A stretch of DNA of 26,913 bases from Flavobacteriales bacterium UBA2619 (GCA_002339135.1 DDJR01000071.1:1-26913); one strand, 5' to 3'; shown: positions 1 to 10,600, numbered from the stretch's first letter. A program made the numbers and translations. Notes: generated from the letters alone by a model not told the origin.

Positions 1-2278
1 CAGAGTAGACACGGATTGAACCTACAGCTCCTTTTCGAGAAGCTTTGTATGGAATGTCTTGGCCGGTGCCATCTGCAGAATTAAAATATCGATAATTGTT
101 ATATCCATATGCGAGTGCCATAAAGTGATAAGTGCTGTGATTTACAAGCTTGTTATCGCCTTGTGCAAAAACATCTGTAGTCACTCTAAAGCTGTGAGCA
201 ACACCTTCGTTTTCTCCGTTTGCCATTAAATAAGGAACAGAAACACCCATGGTCTCATCATAGGTGTAATTCACAACATTGTCAACTTCATTTGAAAGGT
301 CACATTGAAAAATAAGTCGGGCTTTAGTCACGTTGCCTAAATCTGAAGGAGATACAGCACCATCAACAAGTTGATAGATTTGGTAACCCTCAAAAACATA
401 AGATCTATTCAAGTCTGAAAGCTGAGAACCATCCTCTAATTCCTTAGGAATCGATGGGTCTATAGCTGTATATTCTTCATGGAAATTGTTGGAAATCGCA
501 TTCTCATTTGTCAAATATAAAATCAACTCATTCTCGAGTTCCTGAATGGCAACATCGGGTGCGTCAGGTCCACTTACAATTTCGAAGCAGTTGTCGAAGA
601 GGGACTGGGCTTTGTCGTCCGCAAGGCGCAAAAGCTTTACACTTTCGAAGGGTTCACCTCCACTTGCTCGGGCGTATAACATTCCAACTGTGATGTTGTT
701 GTAATCCCCTGGTTCCAGAGTGAAAGGTCCAGCAGATTGAAGAAAAAGCCGATCGCCTGCTGGGTTTCCCGTTTCATACTCTGACCAATCGTCAACATCT
801 ACACCTCCAGTTCCCCAATTGTATGGATCCGTGTCACTTGGGAACATATAATCAGCTGAAATATCTAATTGTGCGCCGGTCGAAGCGCTGATCCCATCTC
901 CTCCGTAAGCCATTCTTTGGCCATTTTTCCAAAAACCCCTCATGTAGTTGTAGTAATGGGTCGACGTTGTCGGCTGACCATTGTTTCCATAATTCCAATT
1001 GTAATAAAGGAATTTACGCATTCCGTAGCGCTCGTTGTCAACGATACCATCACCGTAACCGATTCCGATGCCTTCGTATGGAATACCTAGAGAATCTATA
1101 GCATCGGTGAAAACATCCGTGAGCGGGTTGTCTACGCCATCAGCATCTTGGTATGGTCCTTCGAAAAAGTCTACCCCCATTGCTGGAGGATTTAAACCAT
1201 AACCAATTGAATAACCAGTGGCCTCATCGAATTGATCACCGTTGTATGAATATCCAAGTCCTCTTCTCACATCGCATCCGACATAATCATCAACGTGACC
1301 TCCCAAATCTGAATCCACCCATTGGGCGAAATAGGTCTCAGTAAGTGTTTGGGTCCCTTGGTTAATCAGAACATAGTTGTAGAAGGTCATGTTGTTCACC
1401 TCATCATTCGTTGAGAACACAAATGCTTGGGCACGAATCTCCATCCCTATTGGTTCTCCCTGGGATTCTGAGTGAATGTTCCCCTTGTCATTGAAAATCC
1501 AGTAATAGGTTTGGTCTCCATAAAGAGGAACGACATCCTCACGTCGGCGCTCTGAACAATTAATTTGTTGAAGAAAATCATACCAAGGATAATCACCACT
1601 TGCGGGATCATAGATTCCGTTTTCATCATAATCTAAGAATGGGCTTAAGTAGAAGTCTTGTCCTAGTGCAGCATTTCCATGAGCTGGATAGTCATAAAAA
1701 TAGGGTGGGATAGCATAGCCTTCTGGAAAATCTGTGTCGAGTGTTCCCGCTGCCTCTGCTTCGAAATATTGACGATGACTCATCGCGTCTGCTCTGTAAG
1801 TAATCGTAAACTGATCGTATTGTTGACAGGTTGATTCTGAAACCTCAGCTTCTCCTGTATTCGTCAAGGGGCCGGGCCAAAAGTCATTTCCGGAGTTTCG
1901 ATATTTTACCGCTGCTAGCTTAAGCTGTTGATCTGGAGAAATCCCTCCAAGCCATAGGGCACCTCCATAAACAACAGAAACACCTTCATCTTTTGGGACA
2001 AAATGAGCTCCCTTGTCAATCGCTCTGTCATACCAAAGAGTCCCACCGTTTTCGATTAAAGCCCGCACATTGTTCCACTCTAAATCTCTTAGTGCGGTTG
2101 CCGGAGCGCATGCTTCCGCTTTGGCAAAGGCTCTGTCTGCATCGGGGTTGACTGGAATGGGCAAACCTTTTTGCATTTTAATCGTGGGAGGTGTTTCGGC
2201 AACTTGAGCCAATGGCGATTCCACAAATAAAAAGAAAAGAAAAATAGTAAAAAAAGGCAGGGTATAAAACGTTCGCAT
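1..2278 (-). CDS. Large secreted protein, N-terminal part (cut by window edge)
   Basis: I translated the minus strand from an ATG at 2278-2276 and found an uninterrupted frame of 759 codons to base 1, so the gene continues beyond the window. The N-terminus is a Sec signal peptide: a hydrophobic stretch (FFTIFLFFLFVES) and probable cleavage after PLA, before QVAETP. The mature part is rich in Tyr, Asp, Gly and Asn and has Ca-binding-like turns such as DYDENGIYDP, DADGVDNP and GDGIVDNERYG, spaced among beta-strand segments. This style is typical of large Bacteroidota extracellular proteins exported by T9SS, which usually end in a C-terminal sorting domain; that end is not visible here. Function is unknown. 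The gene follows the AddA-like gene on the same strand by 52 bp and could be read from it or from its own promoter; I saw no clear promoter. Existence of the CDS is near certain; the T9SS assignment is inference. Confidence 0.85.
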   Translation of the reverse strand, partial: MRTFYTLPFFTIFLFFLFVESPLAQVAETPPTIKMQKGLPIPVNPDADRAFAKAEACAPATALRDLEWNNVRALIENGGTLWYDRAIDKGAHFVPKDEGVSVVYGGALWLGGISPDQQLKLAAVKYRNSGNDFWPGPLTNTGEAEVSESTCQQYDQFTITYRADAMSHRQYFEAEAAGTLDTDFPEGYAIPPYFYDYPAHGNAALGQDFYLSPFLDYDENGIYDPASGDYPWYDFLQQINCSERRREDVVPLYGDQTYYWIFNDKGNIHSESQGEPIGMEIRAQAFVFSTNDEVNNMTFYNYVLINQGTQTLTETYFAQWVDSDLGGHVDDYVGCDVRRGLGYSYNGDQFDEATGYSIGYGLNPPAMGVDFFEGPYQDADGVDNPLTDVFTDAIDSLGIPYEGIGIGYGDGIVDNERYGMRKFLYYNWNYGNNGQPTTSTHYYNYMRGFWKNGQRMAYGGDGISASTGAQLDISADYMFPSDTDPYNWGTGGVDVDDWSEYETGNPAGDRLFLQSAGPFTLEPGDYNNITVGMLYARASGGEPFESVKLLRLADDKAQSLFDNCFEIVSGPDAPDVAIQELENELILYLTNENAISNNFHEEYTAIDPSIPKELEDGSQLSDLNRSYVFEGYQIYQLVDGAVSPSDLGNVTKARLIFQCDLSNEVDNVVNYTYDETMGVSVPYLMANGENEGVAHSFRVTTDVFAQGDNKLVNHSTYHFMALAYGYNNYRYFNSADGTGQDIPYKASRKGAVGSIRVYS

Positions 2279-2330
2279 TTTGTAGATCTTCAGTTTGTGA
2301 ATATACAACTTAGTTATCCCAATGTATAAA

Positions 2331-5300
2331 TCATACAACAGCAATTAGTTGAGTGGGGTCGGTGTAAATTATCCAACCTTTCACCTGTGTTCTTTCAATC
2401 TCTTCAAGTACGTGCACATACTCTCGAACTTGCTTTTCATGAGATAGCTTTCCTGAGTCCGTGGTTTTATAATCGATCACATGCCATACATCATCTATCC
2501 TCACAATCCTGTCAGGCCTGAACATACGACCTGATTTATCCACGAAATCAACTTCAACCTCTACGTGATTCTCGGGTTGGAAAAACATGTTTGCAGCAGC
2601 TAAATCCATCACCCCTTGTACTCTTTCAATAATTTTATTTTTATCCTTATCTGAAAACCTCAAGCCAGATTCAAGGGAGTCTTTGATCTTTTTCCAATGT
2701 TCTACATGGACTATTTTCTCAAGTGTTTTATGAACTTGAATACCTAGACCCAATGCATCCAAACCGTCTGGAATTACCTCCTCGCCTTCGCTCGGCGGAA
2801 CCGTCACAAGGTGATTGACTGTCTCCCCCGTAGTCAAATCACTTGGCGTGATTTGGTGAGTGACGTCCACCTTTACATTGCCTAAAAGAGCCTTTCCAGG
2901 ATCACTTTCTGTTAGCTTTCCACCTGTGAATTTTCCTCCAGATATCTCCTCTAAGGATTTAACAATCAATTCACCGACAGTTTTAACTTTGTTTCTATCG
3001 AAATCCTCTTTCTCTAATTCAACAACAACATCTAATCGTTCGACAGGTCTTGTAAAAGCGACATAAGCAACATTCACAGAATCTAAAATAACACGATTAA
3101 CCTCTGCAACGCGTTGATCTTCTACAGCAGTATCTCTCATGTCATAATTTTCAAGCATGGCAGCATGCAAAGGCATTTTCGTGCTTTTATCAAGAGCAAC
3201 TGGGATAACACCTCTGAACTTTGTAAAGTCTTTGACAGTTAAAAGAACCATGGTAACTTTAAAGGCAAGACCCTTGGCCTTGTGGACCGTCATAATATTG
3301 ACGGAATCTGAATGAGAGGTCGTAATGACACTTCTTTCTTTCCCTTTCGAGTCCCACATTCTCAAAAATCCATGTATTCCACTCTCTTCTGAACCTGACA
3401 CTTCTCTTGCAAGCTCTAAAACACCTTCAGCATATGCAGGGTAATGAGACGTAATCCCCATCTGCTCACAAACATGACCTACAAATGCGACCAATGGTTC
3501 TGAGGACTTTTCAATTGCACGTAATTGAGGGAACAGTTCAAGCAACATTCCCTCTGTATCAAAATCGCCAATTGAAACTTTGCGTCCACCCTCTTTTAGA
3601 GATTCTACTTGTTTGATGACAACATATTTTTCTAAGAAATATGCCTCATCCACTTTTTTGCGGCTATGCTTGTTATCATCTCCCGAAAGAGCTGCCGCAC
3701 ATTGAAGAATAGTCGCACCTAAGCTATTGTCTTTGGGCCTTAACAACCACCTTATCAATGCTACCACTGCCAAAGGCCCTGGATGTCTTCCCAAGTGCAA
3801 AGACTCTTCTGTCATGGGCTTAAACTCAGTCTTCAAGAGTTCTTGTGCAATGATAGCACCCTCTCGATTTGTCCTGACTAGAATCGTAATATCTCCCGGA
3901 TTAAAACCTTGACGGACGTACTCCCTTAACCTTCGAATGATCACCTCAACATGCTTGTCTCTTCTCTCCTTGACAGTTGCTTCAACAACCAACTCTAAGT
4001 TTACAGCTCCTGCAAACTCTTTGACGGGCACTTGCTGTTGCTTCGCATAAACCTCCTTTAACTCTTCAGGTAAATGATTTGTCAATTCTTGAAACAAACT
4101 GTTGTTCCACTTTACAATTTCAAAACCCGACCTGTAGTTTTTTCCTAAATTGTCTTTGTAATAGTGATTGGACAAGGATCTCTGAGCATCTTCCAAGGCC
4201 ATTCCCAAATCTGCTCCTTGCAACTTAGGAAGATCCATCAGTTGTTTATAATCCCCATTTCTCCACCTATAAATCGCCTGTTTACCATCGCCTACAACAA
4301 GTGTCTTGTGGTTCGTCCCCAAAGCGTGATCGTAGAGCACGACCAGGTTTTGCCACTGTGTGACTGAGGTGTCCTGAAATTCGTCCATAAAGATGTGGGC
4401 GTATCTATTCCCTAGTCTTTCGTAAATAAAAGGAGCAGGATTGTTGCGGACAATTTGAGCAATCATATTGTGCATCGAATCAAAAGTCCGGATGTTGTTT
4501 TCTGTTTGGACTTTTAAAATTTCTTTGTGAAGCTCTGAAAGAGTCCCCATTAAATCCAATCGCTTCCCCAATTTTTTTGCCAGAAGGTATCTTTTGCCAT
4601 TTTCCGTTTCGGGCAACATCTCCATGGCCGCATTAAATACAGGCGTTAAATATGTTCCCAATTCTTGGGCTTTTAACACCAAATCATTCGGAGAGTTCTT
4701 TCTAACCATCGATTCTGGATGAGTTAGGTGTTCACGGATTGTCGCTTTCAGCTCTTTAACGCGACCCGATCTAAGGATTCTTAAACTTTTAGGAACTCTT
4801 CCGCCTGAAAAATCTGAGTCTTCCATAGAGAGTTCATTTATTTTATCCAATGCAGCAGTCGCTTTCTCTTTTAATACCTTCTCTGCAAAAGAGGTGCTTT
4901 TCTTGAGTTGTTTTGAAATCTCTTTAAACTTTTCTGGTGACAAGTCTTTGAACGATTCGACGACATCTCTCATGTTCTCTTTCACTGCAGCAGCTCCCAA
5001 TTCATTGAGAGGTCTTCGCACACGGTAGTCCTTGTCCTCTTCAATCTGAAGATTAGCGAACCCTTCTAAAAGTTCAGATATGGCTTCGTTTCCTTTGACT
5101 CCGACCCTTTCCAAAAGGCCAGTCACCGCATCGTCAATCACTTGGTCAGAATTTAACTCTATCCTGAAATCTTGTTCTAGTGCTAAATCCCTAGCGAATG
5201 TTCTCACCAAACGATTGACAAAGCTATCAATCGTCATCACGGAAATATCACTGTATCTGTGAAGCATCTCCTTGTGCAGGGATTTCGCTCTAGAAATCAA

Positions 5301-5564
5301 CACTTCCTCGCTAAGTTTTAAGTTCGTTGTAAGTTCTGACAACTTATCTCCCCCACCATCGGCTAAGTTTTTTAGATCTTCTAATATCCTGTCCTTCATT
5401 TCAGCCGCAGCTTTGTTCGTGAAGGTGAGCGCAAGAATCCGACTGAATGCTTTTTGATCTCCATACGCTAAAGCACATTCTAAATACCTTAAAACGAGGC
5501 GATAGGTTTTTCCTGAGCCTGCCGAAGCCCTAACTACTTCAAAGTTTTTAGATGATGATTCCAT
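2331..5564 (-). CDS. addA: AddA-type UvrD-family helicase with C-terminal PD-(D/E)xK nuclease
   Basis: Helicase-nuclease subunit expected to process DNA double-strand ends for RecA-dependent recombination. Superfamily 1A motifs appear in order: Walker A ASAGSGKT at 13-20 (K19), motif Ia LTFTNKAAAEM at 46-56, DEFQDT with D394/E395, GDGKQAIYRWR, the NYRSG motif, motif V TVHKAKGL around 759-766, and motif VI YVAFTRPVERL with R839. The C-terminus has a RecB-type nuclease core: D1018 in RPDRIV and D1031-Y-K1033 in VIDYKTT. The length of 1077 residues suits Bacteroidota AddA. RecB has the same architecture, but the only partner in the window is the AddB-like protein at 15501-18290, which itself carries a nuclease domain, so AddA is the better name. 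The ATG at 5564 lies only eight codons before the conserved VVRASAG strand. A 78-bp divergent spacer separates it from the MbnP-like gene. Confidence 0.93.
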   Translation of the reverse strand: MESSSKNFEVVRASAGSGKTYRLVLRYLECALAYGDQKAFSRILALTFTNKAAAEMKDRILEDLKNLADGGGDKLSELTTNLKLSEEVLISRAKSLHKEMLHRYSDISVMTIDSFVNRLVRTFARDLALEQDFRIELNSDQVIDDAVTGLLERVGVKGNEAISELLEGFANLQIEEDKDYRVRRPLNELGAAAVKENMRDVVESFKDLSPEKFKEISKQLKKSTSFAEKVLKEKATAALDKINELSMEDSDFSGGRVPKSLRILRSGRVKELKATIREHLTHPESMVRKNSPNDLVLKAQELGTYLTPVFNAAMEMLPETENGKRYLLAKKLGKRLDLMGTLSELHKEILKVQTENNIRTFDSMHNMIAQIVRNNPAPFIYERLGNRYAHIFMDEFQDTSVTQWQNLVVLYDHALGTNHKTLVVGDGKQAIYRWRNGDYKQLMDLPKLQGADLGMALEDAQRSLSNHYYKDNLGKNYRSGFEIVKWNNSLFQELTNHLPEELKEVYAKQQQVPVKEFAGAVNLELVVEATVKERRDKHVEVIIRRLREYVRQGFNPGDITILVRTNREGAIIAQELLKTEFKPMTEESLHLGRHPGPLAVVALIRWLLRPKDNSLGATILQCAAALSGDDNKHSRKKVDEAYFLEKYVVIKQVESLKEGGRKVSIGDFDTEGMLLELFPQLRAIEKSSEPLVAFVGHVCEQMGITSHYPAYAEGVLELAREVSGSEESGIHGFLRMWDSKGKERSVITTSHSDSVNIMTVHKAKGLAFKVTMVLLTVKDFTKFRGVIPVALDKSTKMPLHAAMLENYDMRDTAVEDQRVAEVNRVILDSVNVAYVAFTRPVERLDVVVELEKEDFDRNKVKTVGELIVKSLEEISGGKFTGGKLTESDPGKALLGNVKVDVTHQITPSDLTTGETVNHLVTVPPSEGEEVIPDGLDALGLGIQVHKTLEKIVHVEHWKKIKDSLESGLRFSDKDKNKIIERVQGVMDLAAANMFFQPENHVEVEVDFVDKSGRMFRPDRIVRIDDVWHVIDYKTTDSGKLSHEKQVREYVHVLEEIERTQVKGWIIYTDPTQLIAVV

Positions 5565-5642
5565 ATTCAGCTCTTTAATTTACAACTTTTTCTGAGATTA
5601 ATCGCATTAAATAGTGCAACTTCTTTTGATATTTGTCGTTAT

Positions 5643-6416
5643 ATGAACATGAGGACACTTACAAACATCGCATTAGGCACATTCACCGTTTTTACCTTTT
5701 TTCTTACTTCGGGTTGTAAAGAACAAGAGGAAAAGGGAACACTGAACCTGAACACGAGACTAACTTGGCATGGCGTAGAATTGTCGATGGGTGATACGGT
5801 ACCTGATTTTTTAAATCGACAAGTAAGACCGGAAAAACTTTATTGTTACGTGAGCAACATTTCACTGAGAACAATCCAGGGTGAATGGATCAACTCATCT
5901 TCAATCTCAAGACTCGACTTTCTCCCATTTTCATCAAGTGCTGTTGGAGATTTTTGCGCAAAAAAATTACGTGGTTCCGATTCGTTTGACGCTCTTAAAT
6001 TTAACGTAGGTGTACCTTCTGAATTAAATCAAGGCATTGACCCCACATCTTATGCGAACAATCATCCTCTCAGTTTTACAGGTTCTGCTGGAATGCGATG
6101 GGACATGCACAACAGCTACTTTTTTGTGAAGTTTGAAGGTAAGCTGGCTGCGGAAGAAGATGGTCCTATCACGGTTCCTTTCGCACTCCATCCCGCATCA
6201 GACCCTCTGTACAGAACAGTCGTGATAGAAACCAATGAGTTTACCTTCCACAAGAATGATGATCTTGAATTCGATTTAGATTTAGATCTTGGACGCGCAC
6301 TTGAAGGGAGCTCGGGGGATATTGACTTAAGTCAAGTGGGCCATTCGATGGGTGAAGTGCCTATGGCGATTATGTTTATGGACAACCTGACGACATCATG
6401 GACTTTAAAAGAGTAA
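5643..6416 (+). CDS. MbnP-family lipoprotein, probable metal-binding
   Basis: The 257-residue protein has an N-terminal lipoprotein signal ending in LTSGC (C25), so it should be anchored in the envelope. Family-like landmarks are NHPLS at 140-144, then MRWDMHNSYFFVKFEG at 151-166, a strand-rich core, and the tail MAIMFMDNLTTSW. In characterised MbnP proteins of methanotrophs a tryptophan is oxidised to kynurenine by the diheme partner MbnH and helps bind copper. W153 and H156 are visible candidates here, but I cannot prove they are equivalent to the known site. The next gene, four bases downstream, encodes a diheme MauG/MbnH-like lipoprotein, which strongly supports the assignment. Odd features are an acidic DLEFDLDLDLG strand near 207-217 and several cysteines (C25, C68, C105). 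No methanobactin genes are present, so the ligand and role here remain inferred. Confidence 0.8.
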   Translation: MNMRTLTNIALGTFTVFTFFLTSGCKEQEEKGTLNLNTRLTWHGVELSMGDTVPDFLNRQVRPEKLYCYVSNISLRTIQGEWINSSSISRLDFLPFSSSAVGDFCAKKLRGSDSFDALKFNVGVPSELNQGIDPTSYANNHPLSFTGSAGMRWDMHNSYFFVKFEGKLAAEEDGPITVPFALHPASDPLYRTVVIETNEFTFHKNDDLEFDLDLDLGRALEGSSGDIDLSQVGHSMGEVPMAIMFMDNLTTSWTLKE

Positions 6417-6420
6417 CTCA

Positions 6421-7530
6421 ATGATGTCCAATAGACTGTCTGTGAGAACATTCAGTGGATTGTTGATTTTTATTGCCATTGCTTCAGGGTGTGATTGCGG
6501 GAAAAACCCTGCTTGGGAACCAACTTCATACACAATCGAAATCCCAGCCTTCTTCCCTCCCATGGACATCCCTGCTGACAATCAAATGACAGAAGAAGGG
6601 ATTCAATTAGGCCGTCTGCTGTTCTGGGAAACATCACTTTCACTAGATCATTCTATCTCATGTGGAAGCTGCCATGCTCCATCCTCTAATTTTTCAGACC
6701 CCAACCAATTCAGCGTTGGCGTGAATGGCTTGACAGGAAATCGAAATGCCTCTGTAATTGTTAACCTTGGCTGGTCTTCATCCTTCTTTTGGGATGGCAG
6801 AGCAATGACTTTAGAAGAGCAAATCCGAGAACCCATTGAGCACCCTCTTGAAATGAATGTCGCTTGGGAAGTGGTCGTAGATCGGTTATTGAATGATGAT
6901 TTTGGCACCCTTGATTACCCTCAAATGTTTTTTGATGCCTTTGGAACAGAAATCATTTCTGAAGATTTGGCTGTAAAGGCAATTGCTCAATTTGTAAGAA
7001 CTATGATTAGCGCAGACAGCAAGTTTGACAAGTGGAGACGTGGTGAAACAGATTTAAGTGATTTAGAATACCTTGGATATCAGTTGTTTCGCAAAGAAGG
7101 AGGAGACCCTGAGGTAAGCCCGGGGGGTGAGTTTGGTGCTGATTGTTTTCATTGCCATGGTGAAGCAGGACTTCAGTTCTCTGACTACCTGTTTCATAAC
7201 AATGGCTTAGACCCGAGCTTTGAGACAGACCCTGGAAGGGTGAACGTAACTGGATTTGCTCTCGACTCTGGGCTTTTTAAAACTCCAACACTAAGAAATG
7301 TTGCTTTAAGCGCACCATACATGCATGATGGCAGGTTTAACTCTTTAGACGAAGTTGTTGAACATTACAACAGTGGAGGTGTGAGCTCTTCTACGATTGA
7401 CACTTTTATGAAATACACAACAGGGGGACTCCAGCTAGCTCCCCAACAAAAAGAAGCGCTTGTCGCATTCTTACATACACTTACAGACACCACGTTTATT
7501 CAAAACCCGAAATTTAGAAATCCACACTAA
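6421..7530 (+). CDS. Diheme MauG/MbnH-type cytochrome c peroxidase-family lipoprotein
   Basis: The 369-residue protein has a lipoprotein signal ending IASGC (C24) and two c-type heme motifs, CGSCH at 81-85 and CFHCH at 242-246. Other family marks are FFWDGRA at 122-128, with W124 matching the conserved inter-heme Trp, and TPTLRNVALSAPYMHDGRF from 288 to 306. In the following segment LDEVVEHY, Y316 falls where classical diheme peroxidases have the Met ligand of the high-potential heme; MauG uses Tyr there. That points to MauG/MbnH-like chemistry (post-translational oxidation of a protein Trp using peroxide) rather than simple peroxide detoxification. The start ATG-ATG at 6421 lies four bases after the MbnP-like stop, so the two are co-translated. 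The likely substrate is that neighbour. Family assignment is secure; substrate and ligand assignment are inferences from manual alignment. Confidence 0.9.
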   Translation: MMSNRLSVRTFSGLLIFIAIASGCDCGKNPAWEPTSYTIEIPAFFPPMDIPADNQMTEEGIQLGRLLFWETSLSLDHSISCGSCHAPSSNFSDPNQFSVGVNGLTGNRNASVIVNLGWSSSFFWDGRAMTLEEQIREPIEHPLEMNVAWEVVVDRLLNDDFGTLDYPQMFFDAFGTEIISEDLAVKAIAQFVRTMISADSKFDKWRRGETDLSDLEYLGYQLFRKEGGDPEVSPGGEFGADCFHCHGEAGLQFSDYLFHNNGLDPSFETDPGRVNVTGFALDSGLFKTPTLRNVALSAPYMHDGRFNSLDEVVEHYNSGGVSSSTIDTFMKYTTGGLQLAPQQKEALVAFLHTLTDTTFIQNPKFRNPH

Positions 7531-7540
7531 CTTGTTTCTC

Positions 7541-7557
7541 ACCTGAAAGGTTTTTTT
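7541..7557 (+). terminator. Weak terminator-like hairpin after the diheme enzyme gene
   Basis: ACCT (7541-7544) and AGGT (7548-7551) can pair around a GAA loop and run into a T-tract to 7557, eleven bases after the stop codon. The stem is only 4 bp, so termination would be weak. It sits within the 72-bp gap before the PKD gene. Confidence 0.3.
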
Positions 7558-7565
7558 GAGATAAA

Positions 7566-7593
7566 ACGTAACCTACAGTTCGTTAAATCCGTA
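7566..7593 (+). promoter_or_regulatory. Spaced leader motif, copy 1 (upstream of PKD gene)
   Basis: ACGTAACCT at 7566-7574 is followed after 14 bases by CCGTA at 7589-7593 and then nine bases later by the ATG at 7603. Exactly the same two blocks with exactly the same spacings precede the PorP/SprF-like gene at 12342. The position suggests a 5' leader or promoter-proximal element. Its function is unknown; I did not find it in front of other genes, except for a CCGTA ten bases before the rlmH start. Confidence 0.45.
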
Positions 7594-7602
7594 CCAAAGA
7601 GC

Positions 7603-10600
7603 ATGAATAGCTCTAAAATATTTAACTTCTCGGCTTCTCTCTTCATGTTGACGTTGGCTTTAACATCTTCATTAACAGACGTTAACGCTCAATGCTACGA
7701 CCTTATCGGATCCAATGAGATTGCAACATCTACTCCCGTTTGGTACAACTGTAGCAACGGGGAATTCACGCTGGACATCGAAACTTCACACAATTGGACA
7801 GGCTTAACTGTCGATTGGGGTGATGGATCGGCAAACGAGTCCTTTGTATCGTGGTTCACTGATGAAACGATTTCACATATTTACTCGGACAATTACACGG
7901 AATATTCCATTGTTTTTACGAGTACTGAAGGGTGTTCCGTTTATGGAGAGTTGATAAAACGAGCGCCACTTTCAAGTACGTTAAATGGCCCCGACCATGT
8001 ATGTCAAGGCTTCCCTGCTACATTAACACATGATGAGACACAGGGCGACGAATACTTGTGGAACTTTAACGGTGGACAGGGAACTTGGTATCCCGGGGCT
8101 TCACCGAATTTAACTTTAACATTTAACGACCCTGGATCTTATGAAGTATTCGGAATCGTATCCATGGAGGGAATGCCTGAGTCTTGTAGCGATACAGCAA
8201 GGTTTGACGTCTCTGTCGCACCTACTCCAGACGCTATTGTTTCTTTGTCCGAGGAAGAAGCTTGCGGAACACTTGTTACCATAGCGGAAGAGTTAATCGG
8301 GGAAGCCATCGAATACGAATGGACGTTTAGCGCACCACCTTTTACATTCTCTGGACCAACCACACCTGAAATTGTTTTCGACAGCCCAGGAATACATACA
8401 ATTCAACTAGAAGCAACTGGAGCATTCGGTTGCGTCAACACTTCTAGCGAAATCGTCACTGTTTTTGATAGTCCAAATGCAGATTTCACTGTAGACTCCG
8501 TATGCGAAGGAAACACGAGTTCATTTACGAACACAACATTCAACTCTCAAAACAGCACGCAAATTGATGTGATGTGGTCTTTCGGAGATGGTGAGATTTC
8601 TGAGGAAAACAATCCGCAGCACACCTTCGCCACACCGGGGGAATATGTCGTTATGTTAGAAATGAGCACGCCCCACTGCACGAACTCTACCTCTCATGTA
8701 GCAACCGTTAACGAAAATCCTGCCATTTCTGCTTCTTCAGACATCACTTCAGGATGCGCACCACTCACCGTAAGCTTTGAAGCTGCAAGTGATGAAAATT
8801 CAACCATCGAATGGGATTTTGGCGACAATCAAAGCACCCTCAACTCCAACATAAATCACACATACAGCAACGAAAGTATCGAAGCCAATGTGACTCAGTT
8901 TTTTGCAACAGCAACAGCAACCAACATGTCAGGTTGTAACGCGTTACAAACTCTAGAAATCTCAGCTATGAAAAGTTCCGTTGCAGCTTTTAGTTCATTC
9001 GCTGATGGTTGTGCCCCTTTGAACACATCGTTTACAAACGAATCAGAAAATGCAACATCATTTTCATGGAATTTTTCTGATGGCCAAGTTAGCAATGAAT
9101 TTGAGCCCTTTCACACCTTTGAAAACACTTCAGATAGCCTCTCATCTTTTCCGGTTGAAATGATTGCCCTTTCTGAAAATGGATGCAATGACAGCATTAC
9201 ATATGTCATTCATGCTTTCCCTGAATTCATCTTTGACGTTACACTTGCTCAGAATGAAGGTTGTTCTCCCTTGATGGTTCAAACTCCTGAAATAGAAAAT
9301 GCTTCTCAAATTACCTGGAGTTTTGGAGACGAATCGAACGACTCCAATTCCCAAATGGCGACACATGTTTATGCCAACGAGAGCAGCAACACGGAAACTT
9401 ATACACTCATCGCACAGGGCGTATCTGGGTATGGATGTATTGGAGTTTTTTCGTTACCAATCACTGTCAATCCCCAGCCTGTAGCTCATTTTATGACAGA
9501 TATTTCTGAAGGTTGTTCCCCATTGGTTGTCAATGTTCTGGAAAACAGCTCACATGCCGTAGATCTCATCTGGAACTATGGGGATGGCAACAGCTCATCA
9601 GAAGCGACTGATGAAACTTTTCAGTATTCGTATGAAAATCATGGAGAAGAAACAAACACACACGAAATCAGCTTAACAGTGATTGGAGATGGTGGATGTC
9701 TCGATGTTCAGGTCCTAGACATCAATGTTTTTCCAGAAGTACATTCTCAGTTTAGCGCACCCCCAGCTACATGCTCGCCTTTTAGTGCCACATTCACAAA
9801 TGAAGGGTCTGAAAATGAATTGTATAACTGGAACTTTGGAGATGGTGAAGTCAGTGAGGATGAAAACCCAACACATGTTTTCACTAACCCCAGCTCCAAT
9901 CAAGATGCTTATTTAGATGTGACTCTCACCGTAACATCAGCAATGGGTTGTAGCAATATCTCTACAGAAGTAGTCACTGCACTTGCAACTCCCAATGCAA
10001 ATATGTCTTTCAGCCAATCTGAAGGGTGTGGAAGTTTTTATGCCACCGCTGTTGAGGTACATGGTGACGGTGAAAATTACCAATGGACTTTTAACATGGC
10101 ACCATATTCACACAATGGCAGCACGACTCCAGAGCTTTTGTTTAACATACCTGGAACTCACGAACTACAATTGGAAGTGAGCTCTGCCAATGGGTGTTCC
10201 ACAGAAATATCCGATTCCGTTAATGTGTATGAAATCCCCCAAGTGAACTTCTCTGTTGAAGATGTTTGTTATGGGACAACGAGTGAATTTACCGATGAAT
10301 CTGAAACATTCGGTGAAGATGAAATTGTGGAATGGGTTTGGACTTTTGGAAATGAGGACATCACATTCGAACAAAACCCCAATTACACATACAATTCTGC
10401 TGGAGTGCATCATGTGGGCCTCATCATCAGTACTGAATTTTGTAGCTCAATTTTCAACTCGACTACATATGTTGAGTCAATTCCTGAGATGACTGCATTT
10501 GCTGACAATACAGAAGGGTGTTCTCCCTCTCTTATTCATTTTGAAGCCCAAACGAATGATGACGCTTCTGTTTTGTGGGATTTCGGGGATGCCCAAATCT

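Noticed and set aside
508..2207. Short plus- and minus-strand frames across 1-2278
   Set aside because: All overlap the 759-codon signal-peptide-bearing frame on the minus strand, which has a coherent secreted-protein composition.
5565..5642. Promoter boxes in the addA/MbnP-like divergent spacer
   Set aside because: I looked for TAnnTTTG on both strands and found only loose near-matches.
6421..7530. Plain peroxide-detoxifying cytochrome c peroxidase
   Set aside because: Not excluded, but Y316 in place of the Met ligand and the adjoining MbnP-like gene make a MauG/MbnH-type role more likely.
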